From Bryoerythrophyllum caledonicum (taxonomy: Eukaryota; Streptophyta; Bryopsida; Pottiales; Pottiaceae): DNA of 64,000 bases. Positions 11,877 to 20,997 of the stretch are shown piece by piece (the stretch's first letter is position 1; every line of letters starts with the position of its first letter). The stretch is taken from contig OZ020521.1 of assembly GCA_963971425.1 (NCBI GenBank), positions 25,746,012 to 25,810,011 of the forward strand, given 5' to 3'. The position numbers were made by a program, and so were the translations under genes. The notes below the pieces were generated by a model that was not told where the DNA came from, did no database searches, and was given only the letters and a program-made list of their open reading frames with translations.

Positions 11877-13096
11877 TACGGGGGAGGGGGCCGAAAACAT
11901 ACCTAGAATAAAAAAGACGAGTTGTACAAGATCACCAATAACACATACCTTCTTCTTACTAAAACACGTCGCAAAAGTCCACCTAAAAAGTAACCTTGCC
12001 AACTTTCTCATAGAACGAACAACACTAGAAAAAACCTGGACTCTCGAAACACAAAACCATAATTCACTCAACACACAATTATCTCAAAAGTTATTACAAA
12101 AACTCCTATCAAAAAACATCTATGAGCTAAAACAAATTTCCCTACCTAATGGAACACACATCATGAACAATGAAGAGTTTAAAAAATACCACTTCACCCC
12201 ATCAAAACTAATCAAAAGTGCACTCAAATAGCACGACAACTCTTTTGCCACCCAATATACCCCCCCACACACTAATAATAACAACACACATACATACTCC
12301 CATACACTTAAAAACCCATTCATCACTATAAACAATGACACCACCCCAAGAAATACCCCCCCACCACCGATTCATCCTCTCATCTCCCTCCCACGCTACC
12401 CTTTCCCCCCAAACTACATCCTCAAAAATCCCACCACATATCCCATAGACACCATCATACACCACGAACATAGAGAAAAAATAGATAATAACCAAATTGA
12501 AAATAAATACGCGAGATATTTATGCCAATGGGACCACAATAATAACAAATACAACAAATGGCTCCCCCAAAGAAACCTCTTCCCAAGACACAACCAAAAC
12601 ACCATCACACACACAATATCAACAAATTGACACAATATTACCAAAAAACTCAACATAAATTCTACTCCGAAATTATCCTAGCTCACCATCCACAAAGCCA
12701 ACCCCAAGATACAAGATCCATCACCCCACCCATAAGAATCCCCCTACTAAACATGGATACAACGGAATGTAACCCCGATAAAGACATCCTCACCTCACCT
12801 AATACAATCAAAACAGACAAAGACCAAGTACACCTATACGAAGAAGATGGAAGACACCTCTTTACCATCCCCACCACTAGGCTCATATGGTTATGGAACC
12901 AATATAACACTAAACTACAAAACCCTACAAACATTGAACCTATAACCCAATCATTTGAAACCGAAATCATTTGGCTATACCAAAGATATAAATATAAAAT
13001 ACCAAAAAATAACCCCCTTAAACTTACACAATATACACTGCCAACACCGATACTAAACTCATTAATTTCAACGTTCAACATCCAACAATCATACTT

Positions 13097-13415
13097 CTCC
13101 TCCCCCGTCACATGCCCCATCACTCTTAACAAATTTTACTCCCCCTTCGAAAGAGATAAAATATTCGGTTCACTAGGTAAAGCCTTTGACTACAAATGGA
13201 TAGGCAATGGCATAGCTCACCCTCACACTGAAGAAGAAACACTACAAGCATTACATTGGGCCCGCCTTGCAGCCCAAAATGATCCAAACCACACCTCCAC
13301 TATCATCATAACACCAGACAAAAACTGGTACCAAAACCTTAATCCACACTGAGGCCCTTTCCCGGACTCACACATCATAGCACTATTCGAAGCGGACTCA
13401 CTAACATACGAAGAA
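13097..13415 (+). other. LINE B methyltransferase-like domain
   Basis: The counterpart of 1246-1570 in copy A: SSPVTC, FERDKIFGSLGKAFDYKWIG, GIAHPHTEE, ALHWARLAA, TIIITPDKNWYQ. A TGA follows at 13350. The core residues are conserved between the copies while the flanking sequence differs. The fold assignment is tentative. Confidence 0.4.
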
Positions 13416-13730
13416 CCCACTATCCCAACATAACATAAAAAGCCTAGGCTTGAACCAGCTACTCTACAAATACTATGTGTTCATCACCAAAGCAACACAA
13501 TAGGAACCTCAGAACAACTAGCCACGCTCACATCCATAGCCAAATCTCTAAACATAAATAGGTTACACACAAATATTGCCTCACCCACACCTCTTCAAAC
13601 ACCAGTAAACCGTAGCAAAAAATGGTCTAAACTAGAATACAATATCAACACATTAAACTACTCCGTGACAAATCCCCCTCTCCCTAATTACCACACACTT
13701 ACACACCCGAAATATGACCCCATACATAGT

Positions 13731-14160
13731 TACTACACAGATGGATCCTTCAAAGAACCAGTAGAAAGTAGCCCTGGACACTCGCAGAGAGAAAAAGCCG
13801 GATACGGCATATATAATCCCATCAAAGAAATCAAACTTGCCAAAAGACTACATGGACTTTAAAACATCATCAGAGCAGAGATGATGGCCATACACAAAAC
13901 ACTCCAAATCATCAACAGACAATATGCCAACGAACCCGCACATATCTTTACGGATTGCATCAATGTCCTATATTTACTAAACACACAAATAACTCACCCC
14001 ACTCTCCACAATAGTCACCCCGACAAAATAACACTAATGTCCATGGTACAAATGCTTCAAAATCGAACACAACCTACTACACTCCACAAAGTTAGAGCCC
14101 ACGCTAACATAGAAGGCAACGAACAAGCCGATGCACTAGCCAAAGAAGGAAGAGAAAAAT
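13731..14160 (+). other. RNase H domain of LINE B
   Basis: YYTDGSFK (13731 on) supplies the first Asp, RAEMMAIHKTL the Glu, IFTDCINVLYLL the second Asp, and HKVRAHANIEGNEQADALAKEG the last His/Asp motif. A TAA at 13859 stands where copy A has a Gln codon in LHGLQN. RNase H removes the RNA strand during element replication. Confidence 0.85.
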
Positions 14161-14514
14161 CACATAAAAATGCCAAAGATCCACATGAGCATGCACATGC
14201 CACCCCATACTACTTCCAAAAAGAGGATTGGCCCTCCAAAGATGACACCCCGGACAAAGGCCCGGTCCGATTTTTGGGAAAATATCTCAAAAAACAAGAT
14301 ACATACAACGACATCGAAACAATCTCAGAAAACTTCCCTAACATAGAAAAATGGACCGGCAATAATAATATAGACTATGAATTATCTACAAATTTCTGGA
14401 AAAATCCCACCATTACCGATTCACAAATTACATGCCTCATCAAATTCCGCACTGGTCAATACATGGGAAATGCCCGTAAACAACTCTTCTTTGGAATAGA
14501 ACGCTTCCCATCCA

Positions 14515-15194
14515 TAACATGCCCCAGATATACCTCTACAGACCCAGACACATGGCTGCATGTCCTACTAAAATGCCAAAACCACCACATACACTCCCTC
14601 ATTGTTAAAAGACACAACAAAGCAGTATGGGAAATCCGAAAACTAATTACCTCACATAGTAAATCTCGATGCTTCATACTCATGAATGTCGGCACTTTCA
14701 ATAATAACCCCCAAGAAAACACTGTTCCATCCTGGCTACTCCCATGTACATGTGCAACCCAACGATGTCACTGTAATGCTAGATTTAAACCCGACATACT
14801 TTGTGTAAAAGGCCTACCATACAACGACCCACCACCCACCCATGTTGATCCAAACTATACCATCCAATTTATAGAATTCACGTATTGTAACGACAGATTC
14901 TCACTAGAAACAATAGAACACAAAATAAATAAATATCAACCTGTCATCGATGACATTAAAAACCTCGGATGGAAAATCGACCCCCTCATAGTCATCACGG
15001 TTGGTGCCCGCACCACAACCTACATCCCTCCCATGAACACCCTTGAAGAAACTTTCAAAATTCCCATGAACACAATTAAACATACCTTCAATAATATTAA
15101 CACCATCGCAATCCAACATGCTATGTCCATACTTTTACATAAACGGAAAATAGAGAATAACCAAACCCTCCCCGATCCACATGACACACCATAA
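14515..15194 (+). other. CCHC knuckle and PD-(D/E)XK-like C-terminal domain of LINE B
   Basis: The knuckle region (14515-14580) is followed by VKRHNKAVWEIRKL; R2-like elements carry a comparable CCHC then RH(N/D) arrangement just before their nuclease. Copy B has lost the second Cys (CPRY instead of CPIC). A second Cys/His cluster (CTCATQRCHC) precedes RFKPDILCVKG and YTIQFIEFTYCNDRF, then a Lys-rich helix with KYQPVIDDI, then GWKIDPLIVIT. PD...E-x-T with a downstream Lys/Tyr helix is the outline of a restriction-like endonuclease. The spacing from PD to E (about 26 residues) is longer than in R2-type nucleases, as I recall them. Confidence 0.55.
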
Positions 15195-15513
15195 AAAGCC
15201 CAACCTCCCCGATGCCCCATTCACCTCTTCCCCTTCCCCCCTTCCCCTCCAGTCCATCCATCTTCTTTGTCTGTTCTCTTTTTCTTTCTTTTTTCTTCTT
15301 TTCTCCTCTCCCCACCTCCTTGCTCTGACTGCAGCTCCTTCTTGTTTTGGTTTACATCTTTACAGTTACTTGTTACATAGTGTCTATCCTCGAGAGGGGG
15401 AAGTAGCCCTATACTACTAATTCCCTGCCTGGTGGTCACGGTCTTAGTGGTGGTGCGAACAGACACTTTTTTCACGCCGGTCCCCTCCGGGGACCGGCGC
15501 TCTTCTTCTTCTT
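15195..15513 (+). other. LINE B 3' UTR and TTC tail
   Basis: The first part (15225-15345) is a C/T-rich stretch not shared with copy A. The block from 15368 to 15513 matches 3485-3630. It ends with a GC-rich hairpin and a short TTC repeat, beyond which Gypsy integrase coding sequence resumes on the opposite strand. Confidence 0.8.
15475..15499 (+). other. 3'-terminal hairpin of LINE B
   Basis: Arms CGCCGGTCCCC and GGGGACCGGCG are perfectly complementary over 11 bp with a 3-nt loop. The structure lies directly before the TTC tail. It matches the hairpin of copy A in place and length, with one compensatory pair change. Confidence 0.75.
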
Positions 15514-15515
15514 GA

Positions 15516-16397
15516 GCTTCTTGAAGTTGGAATCTAAGTTCATTCTGAATGGCAGCCATGTGCCCTACAAGGTCTTCAACTGCTGGACTTCCAACCATCT
15601 TTACTTGAATCGGGTCTCCTTTAGGATGTTGACCATAATTTGAAAAAAAAAAAGGAGTTTGTTTAGTTGATGAATGTAAGGAATTATTATAAGCAAACTC
15701 TGCCAATGGTAAAAAAATCTTTCCAATCATCTTGATGGTAATTAATAGTGCAACGTAAATATTGTTCTAAAATTTGGTTTACTCGTTCAGTTTGCCCATC
15801 AGTCTCAGGATGATAAGCTGAAGAAAGATTAATTTTGACTTTTAAAAATTCAAAGAATTTTTTCCAAAACTTTGAAATAAATTGTGGGCCTCGATCAGAG
15901 ACAATATCGCTAGGAAGACCGTGGATACAATAAATATTGTCTACAAACAATTTTGTCGTTTCTTCATCAGTAATTGATTTTTTAGAAGGTATAAAATGTG
16001 ACATTTTGGTAAAACAGTCATCTATTACAAGAATAGAATCAAAATTATGTGAATTTGGAAGATCAGTAATGAAATTCATTGATAATGATGTCCAAGGTCT
16101 TTCTAGAATAGGTAGTGGCTGCAAAAGTCCATATGGGCGATGGCGTGTACATTTAGCACGGGAACAAATATTACATGATTTGATACAATCTTTTATAGAT
16201 TTCGACATTTGTGGCCACCAATAGTCTCTTGATATTAATTTAAGTGTTTTGTTGTACCCAAAATGTCCAGCACTTAGAAAATTGTGACGTGCCTGAAGAA
16301 TTTGTAGTCTTGAAGTTCCAGGAGGAACATATAACAAGCCTTTATAAAACAATAATTCATCTTTAAATTCAAAATCCTTGCTCCTTTCTAATTCCAA
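15516..16397 (-). pseudogene. Gypsy-1 integrase
   Basis: The HHCC zinc-binding module is clear (HNFLSAGHFG, then CNICSRAKC). The catalytic core follows: MNFITDLP (Asp), IVSDRGPQF (Asp) and YHPETDGQTERVNQ (Glu in GQTER). The frame breaks near 15710-15730 and continues in the overlapping frame as FAYNNSLHSSTKQTPFF, then ends at the LINE insertion. Integrase joins element cDNA to the chromosome; this copy lacks its C terminus. Confidence 0.85.
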
Positions 16398-16439
16398 TTG
16401 TGTCTTTACATTTTTTACAAGGGGATCTTGTTTAAGGAC

Positions 16440-17205
16440 TTTTTAATTTCTTCAATACGTGGACAATTTATTGGAATAGAGGTGACTAACAAATGGAGGC
16501 TCAAATGTTGAGGTCGTAGAATGATGGTTTTTTGTTGATGGTATATTTCATCTCCTTCTTTAGGGGCAAGGTAAGAATGATGTTATAAAGCATCAGATTT
16601 TCTTTGTTGACTACCAGGTCGATAAGTAATAACAAAGTCAAATCTTGATAAAAACATACTCCAACGAGCCTAACATCGATTAAAAACCTTAGCAGTCATA
16701 AAATATTCCAAATTCTCGACATCGATTAAAAACCTTGGCAGTCATAAAATATTCCAATTTTTTGTGGTCTCTATAGACGATGATTTGATGTTGAGCACCT
16801 TCCAAAAAATGATGCCGAACTTCAAAAGAAGTCACAATTCTTTATCATGAATTTCATAATTAATTTTTGGTGCTGTAAACTTTCTAGAATGGAATGCAAC
16901 TAGATGAGGATAATTGTCATCACCATATTGAGATAGGATAGCTCCAAATGCATAATCTGAGGCACCACTTTCTAAACAGAAAGGTTTGGTAAAATCAACA
17001 TGCATCAAAATGAGTGCAGGAGAAAAGCTATTTTAAGCTTATCAAAAGCTTCTTGTGTTTGATCATTCCAAGTAGAATTTTCTTTGCCAGTGAGTCGTGT
17101 CAATGGTGCTGCAATTTTAGAGAAGTCTTTAATAAAAATTCTATAAAAGTTGGCAAAGCCAAGGAAACATTGCACATCACGTAGAGTAGAAGGTATTGTC
17201 CATTC
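16440..17205 (-). pseudogene. Gypsy-1 RNase H region
   Basis: With frame changes, the - strand reads FTKPFCLESGASDYAFGAILSQ, then HSRKFTAPKINYEIHDKELL and HHFLEGAQHQIIVYRDHKKLEYFM. These are the usual Ty3/Gypsy RNase H landmarks. The segment just upstream (17005-17271) reads FLGFANFYRIFIKDFS, the RT thumb/connection. Multiple small indels break it. Confidence 0.75.
16679..16757. repeat. Direct duplication in Gypsy-1 RNase H
   Basis: A unit of about 50 bp starting at ATCGATTAAAAACCTT and ending in CATAAAATATTCCAA occurs twice in a row with minor differences. It disrupts the end of the RNase H reading frame. Confidence 0.75.
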
Positions 17206-17207
17206 AA

Positions 17208-18078
17208 CTATAGTTTGTACATTTTTAGGATCCATTGATTGATACACCATATGAGTATATATCCCACCCACTCTACTAGATATTGGTGAAATTCACATTT
17301 TTCTAATTTTGCATAATGGCCCATTTCTCGAAGTTTTTGTAAAACGAAACGGACATGTTTTTCATGGTCTTCTTCATTGTTTGAAAGAATCAAAATGTTA
17401 TCAAGGTAAATTACCACAAAGTTATCAAGATATTCCCAAAAAATGTTATTCATCATATGTTGAAACACGGCGGGGGCATTTGTTAATCTAAATGGCATAA
17501 CAAGATACTCAAAAAGACCATACCTTGTTCGAAAGGCTGTTTTCCATTCGTCACCTTCTTTAATGCGTATTAAATTGTAAGCTCCCCCCTAATCAGTTTT
17601 TGTATAAATTTTAGCACCTCCAACACAATCCAAAAGATTTGAAATTAATGGTAAGGGGTACCGGTTTTTTATTGTCAATTTATTGAGGCCTCTATAATCC
17701 ACGCATATAGAAAGCGAACCATCTTTTTTTTTTTACAAATAATATAGGTGCTCCAGCTGGTGACTTTGAATGTTGTATGAAATTTTTACCAAGATTATCA
17801 TTAATGAACTCCCGTAATTCTACAAGCTCATTTATTGATAAGTTGTAAATTAGTCCAAATGGAGGTTGAGCACCTTGTTGAAGATCAATAGCACAATCAT
17901 ATGGCCGATGTTCTAGAAGTATGTCCGCATTTCTCTTTTCAAATACATCTATAAAATCTTGATATTGAATAGGAATATGATTGCATGATTCACAATTTTC
18001 CTTTATAGGTAAAGCATAAAGTGCAAAAGTTGTCCCACCTTTAGCTGCACGCATAAAAGCTTGAGCTCCAACCATCAA
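17208..18078 (-). pseudogene. Gypsy-1 reverse transcriptase
   Basis: Starts with DVFEKRNADILLEHRPYDCAIDL and contains [32 protein letters not shown], then [17 protein letters not shown] and the catalytic box. The box reads [10 protein letters not shown]: the second Asp of YxDD is Asn, which should abolish activity. There are frame breaks near 17500 and 17700. Its order and sequence are standard for Ty3/Gypsy RT. Confidence 0.85.
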
Positions 18079-18228
18079 AGGGCTTTTGCATTTATTCCTA
18101 TTATGAATATTTTTAAATTGATCTTCCCTTGAACATCTTCTATTTTATATTGCCATTGATTCTTTTTAAAAAAACCCTCTGCATTTTTAAGAGTTGTTTT
18201 GAACATATTCTAGTTTTTTGAAAATATT

Positions 18229-18600
18229 CTAGTTTTTTGAAAATTTCAGTTCTCTTTTTTGCCAATCTTTTTTGGGGTTATAAACTTCTAACCAATTTTG
18301 TCCTAAAATCACAGGATTATTGGGCAGTTTAATGATATTGAAAGAAACTCTACTTAAAAAATTATTCAAACTAATATCTAACGGCGTAGATTCGTGGGTT
18401 ACTATTCCAGATTCAATCATCCTACCATCAACAACTTCTACTTGTGCTGGTTTATTTATGTGCGTCATTGGTATAAAAAAAAATTATAATAAAATCAACA
18501 TCCATAAAAGAAGCCGTAGCTCCAGAGTCTATAAGAGCATTAGCATCAATTTCCTTTTCATTTTTGAAGATTTTAATAGGAATTAAAAAACATTGAAAGG
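18229..18600 (-). pseudogene. Gypsy-1 aspartic protease
   Basis: ALIDSGATASFMD lies at about 18500-18541, with the DSGAT active site at 18512-18529. The C-terminal hallmark VILGQNWLEVYNP is near 18270-18310. The frame is broken between the two parts. The protease processes Gag-Pol in active elements. Confidence 0.8.
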
Positions 18601-18604
18601 GATC

Positions 18605-19734
18605 TTAAGTTACTAGAGAACCTTGTGATTTTTCTTCGTAGTTCAGTTGTAAGGTCCCTATTGAGACTGAACATTTTTGATCAACTTGTGTGTTGAGCTT
18701 GGTTTCTCTAATATGAAATTGAGTTGGCTTTTTAGGGCAATTTGGGAGCTTGTGATTTTTACTTCCACAATAAAAACACAACCCTTCTTTCTTTCGACGC
18801 TCTCTTTCCTCATATGATAACGGACCTTTAATTTGAGTCATATCAATTTGCATAGGATCACCTACTTTAATATCATTAAATTCATGATTTGAAGGTAACG
18901 TTGATGATGATATCTCCGGTGGGTGGTTAAGTAAACTATTTTTTTTTTCTTGTCTTCTTAAAAATAGCCTATTATCACACAAGTTGTAATGTTTTTTATT
19001 TGAGGCCATCACACAAGTTGTAATGTATTTGAGGCCATCACACAAGTTGTAATAACATATTGTGTGATGGCCTCAAATAAAGAGGTAGCATCATTTAAGG
19101 TAACTAACAAATCTTTTACATCTTCACGTAATCCCCACTGAAATTGACTTGTAAGAGCCATTTCCGATCCCCAATCAACATTACATGATAATTGTCTAAA
19201 TTCAGAGGCATAAATTGTGGCTGATAGCCCACCTTGACGCAAACTTCTAATTTTTTGATCTGCAACCTTTTTCTTATCTACTTCCCCAAAGGATGCGGCA
19301 AATTCCTCCACAAATCCTTCAAAATCCTTTAATAATGGTGATTTTTTTTCTGAAATAGGAGAAAATCAATCCAAAGCGGTGCCAGTGAGTAATGTTCCAA
19401 TTAACCCAACTTGTGAGGTTGGGGTTGGATAATGATGTGGTTGCATAAACATAAATAATCGAACATGATTTGCAAAACCTCAAAATTTAGTACAATCTCC
19501 ATTAAATTTATCTGGAAGGCTTAATTTATGTTCTTTATAGTTTGTTCTTTGAAATGTTGTAGGATCAAATTGTTCTTGAGATCCACCAATCCCATAAGAC
19601 ATTGGAATTGCTTGAGATTCTTGTAATTTCTTCATAGCTTCATGAAGTTGTTCAACTTCTAATTTTAAATCTTCTACATATGCCTTGTTGGTTGAAATTT
19701 GATTGTCTTCATTTACCATCTTCACCACAAACAA
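18605..19734 (-). pseudogene. Gypsy-1 gag with CCHC zinc knuckle
   Basis: Starts near MVNEDNQIST with a heptad-rich segment (LKLEVEQLHEAMKKLQ). With stops near 19480 and 19370 it continues to RQGGLSATIYASEFRQLSC and FQWGLREDVKDLL, which are typical Ty3/Gypsy capsid landmarks. The nucleocapsid knuckle CFYCGSKNHKLPNC (C-x2-C-x4-H-x4-C, about 18737-18782) follows a basic stretch. A local triplication near 18973-19050 interrupts the capsid-to-knuckle region. Confidence 0.8.
18973..19080. repeat. Local triplication within gag
   Basis: The phrase ATCACACAAGTTGTAAT occurs three times at about 30-35 bp spacing. It is followed by an inverted copy of part of the unit (TGTGTGATGGCCTCAAAT). Confidence 0.8.
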
Positions 19735-19836
19735 GGTGTTAGTCTTGTCAAACTATCAAGGACAACAAATCATTAATTCAATTAATGTTATTAAAGAATT
19801 AAATACAAGATTCCAACATGGTATGCATAGAAGGAG

Positions 19837-19863
19837 TTGACAAGACTAATTGTCTTGTCAACA
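19837..19863. repeat. Short perfect inverted repeat
   Basis: Arms GTTGACAAGAC and GTCTTGTCAAC with a 5-nt loop. The word GTCTTGTCAA also occurs at about 19741. It lies just outside gag, where the Gypsy leader should be. Confidence 0.7.
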
Positions 19864-19974
19864 TTTTTGGCATTTACCCTTTCACAAGATTGATTGTTTG
19901 TAACTTCCAAAACTAATTCTAAACCTAACCGTATTTTTAAACCTAACCAAAATCTAATCTTGAACTAATCTAAA

Positions 19975-20291
19975 GATATCCGTGACAGTGCATATGTGAA
20001 CCCCTTTTATTCAAAGTACAAAAATTCTTGCAATAATATATTGATGGATATAATAATATACCCTCCAAAGTCCAATTTTTTTTTACCAATATATGGTAAC
20101 TTTAAACAATATAATCTATTCCATTAATCGTTGAATGCTTTGCAAATTTTCCCCACAGTTCAAGTCATGGTTTGAGTTCAATTTTGTAAGATTGGATACT
20201 AAAACTAGGCATTTCCTTTCCATCAAAGTTAGTTCCAAAAAAAATCAGCACATAACTTGCTCTCAAGATACATGACTTGGGCTCTAAAGGG
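19975..20291 (+). mobile_element. Truncated MITE, 652-bp type (copy of 25101-25752)
   Basis: Shares the interior of 25101-25752 (TTCTTGCAA, CCAATATATGGTAACTTTAAACA, GTTCAATTTTGTAAG) and ends with GGGCTCTAAAGGG next to TTAA (20292-20295). The left end is missing. The stretch 19750-19975 holds nothing I recognise. Confidence 0.7.
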
Positions 20292-20997
20292 TTAACCTCT
20301 AAAGGAACGAGCCTACGTTACAAAAACTAAAACTATCTCTCTAAATTGTGACGTCTCAAGGCTAAATGAAATTTTTTTATCATATTTAACCACATGATCT
20401 TCAAGTTTACTACTACAAGGAGACACTCAAAACATTTTGTAAACTTTGAGTACATTGGGTGTAAGATACATGCATTTGAGGAGTACATTATGGTGTTTTC
20501 TTTCCTTGCTTGGACATGGCCAACGTACTTTGACTCAAGATAATGGCATTATTTTCACTCCATTTTAAAAGAACTATGTTCTACCTTGTGTTAGGTCATT
20601 ACAAACCAAGAACCACAAGTAATAAAGATGTTTAGTATAAGAGAAATGGGCTTGCAATGACTAGGAGTATAGATAGTGGTCATTTACATGAGAAAACAAT
20701 TTTATTTTTAAATAGAGAAAAATTTGTCCGATCTAAAATTTGAACATTGGATAGAATTACTATGCCTCAATCTAATGAAAAAAATCCAAACTCTGAAAAA
20801 TATGAAAAAACCAAAATTTGAAAATAATATAATCCTTATTTTCTAATGCATTTTTGAGTGAAAACAATGAGGGTTGTCAAGCACTTTCCTTCACTTCAAC
20901 CCGCCTCCAAGAAGTGCAATAGTCTCCATTAAAATATTACTATTCATCTGTATCGTATCCCGCCCAACTGCCCTGAACTAGAGCTTTTGATGTTTAA

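Larger units (their letters stand above)
7692..15194 (+). pseudogene. LINE B ORF2 polyprotein (2A, APE, RT, methyltransferase-like, RNase H, CCHC, PD-(D/E)XK-like), interrupted
   Basis: Frame 0 carries the protein from 7692 to 11876 with only stop codons as breaks: TAA 8796, TGA 9981, TAA 10779 and TAA 11874. A frameshift near 11880, in a run of Gs, moves the protein to another frame until about 12227. A one-base deletion relative to copy A returns it to frame 0, with more stops near 12270, 13350, 13430 and 13859. The final stop is at 15192-15194. Restoring nothing, the aligned length would be about 2,500 codons, very long for a LINE ORF2 because it holds two endonuclease-like regions, an RNase H and an extra domain. 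Two stops are CAA in copy A (11874 and 13859), so they are decay, not recoding. Confidence 0.85.
3637..15513 (+). mobile_element. LINE copy B: near full-length non-LTR retrotransposon, degenerate
   Basis: The left limit is set by the end of copy A's TTC tail and is uncertain; the right limit is the TTC tail, which abuts Gypsy integrase coding sequence. Order: long leader (3637-5462), ORF1 (5463-7106), CA-rich linker, 2A-like peptide, APE endonuclease, RT, methyltransferase-like domain, RNase H, CCHC knuckle, PD-(D/E)XK-like C terminus, 3' hairpin and tail. The element is about 11.9 kb. It cannot be autonomous because ORF2 has several in-frame stops and at least two frameshifts. Confidence 0.75.
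15514..19750 (-). mobile_element. Ty3/Gypsy retrotransposon 1, 5'-to-integrase portion, degenerate, truncated by LINE B
   Basis: Read on the - strand the order is gag, CCHC knuckle, protease, RT, RNase H, integrase, as in Ty3/Gypsy. The LINE B tail interrupts the coding sequence after the integrase core, in a segment reading QLQEAQE. The missing C-terminal part and 3' LTR are not seen in the window. I could not define a 5' LTR to the right of 19750, and no tRNA-Met-type primer site was found there. Confidence 0.85.

Noticed and set aside
18973-19050. Three evenly spaced ATCACACAAGTTGTAAT copies, superficially CRISPR-like
   Set aside because: Only three, inside a Gypsy gag in a eukaryotic genome; local duplication explains them.
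19740-20000. Gypsy-1 5' LTR and primer-binding site
   Set aside because: I looked for a tRNA-Met-type primer site and TG...CA boundaries and could not defend any.
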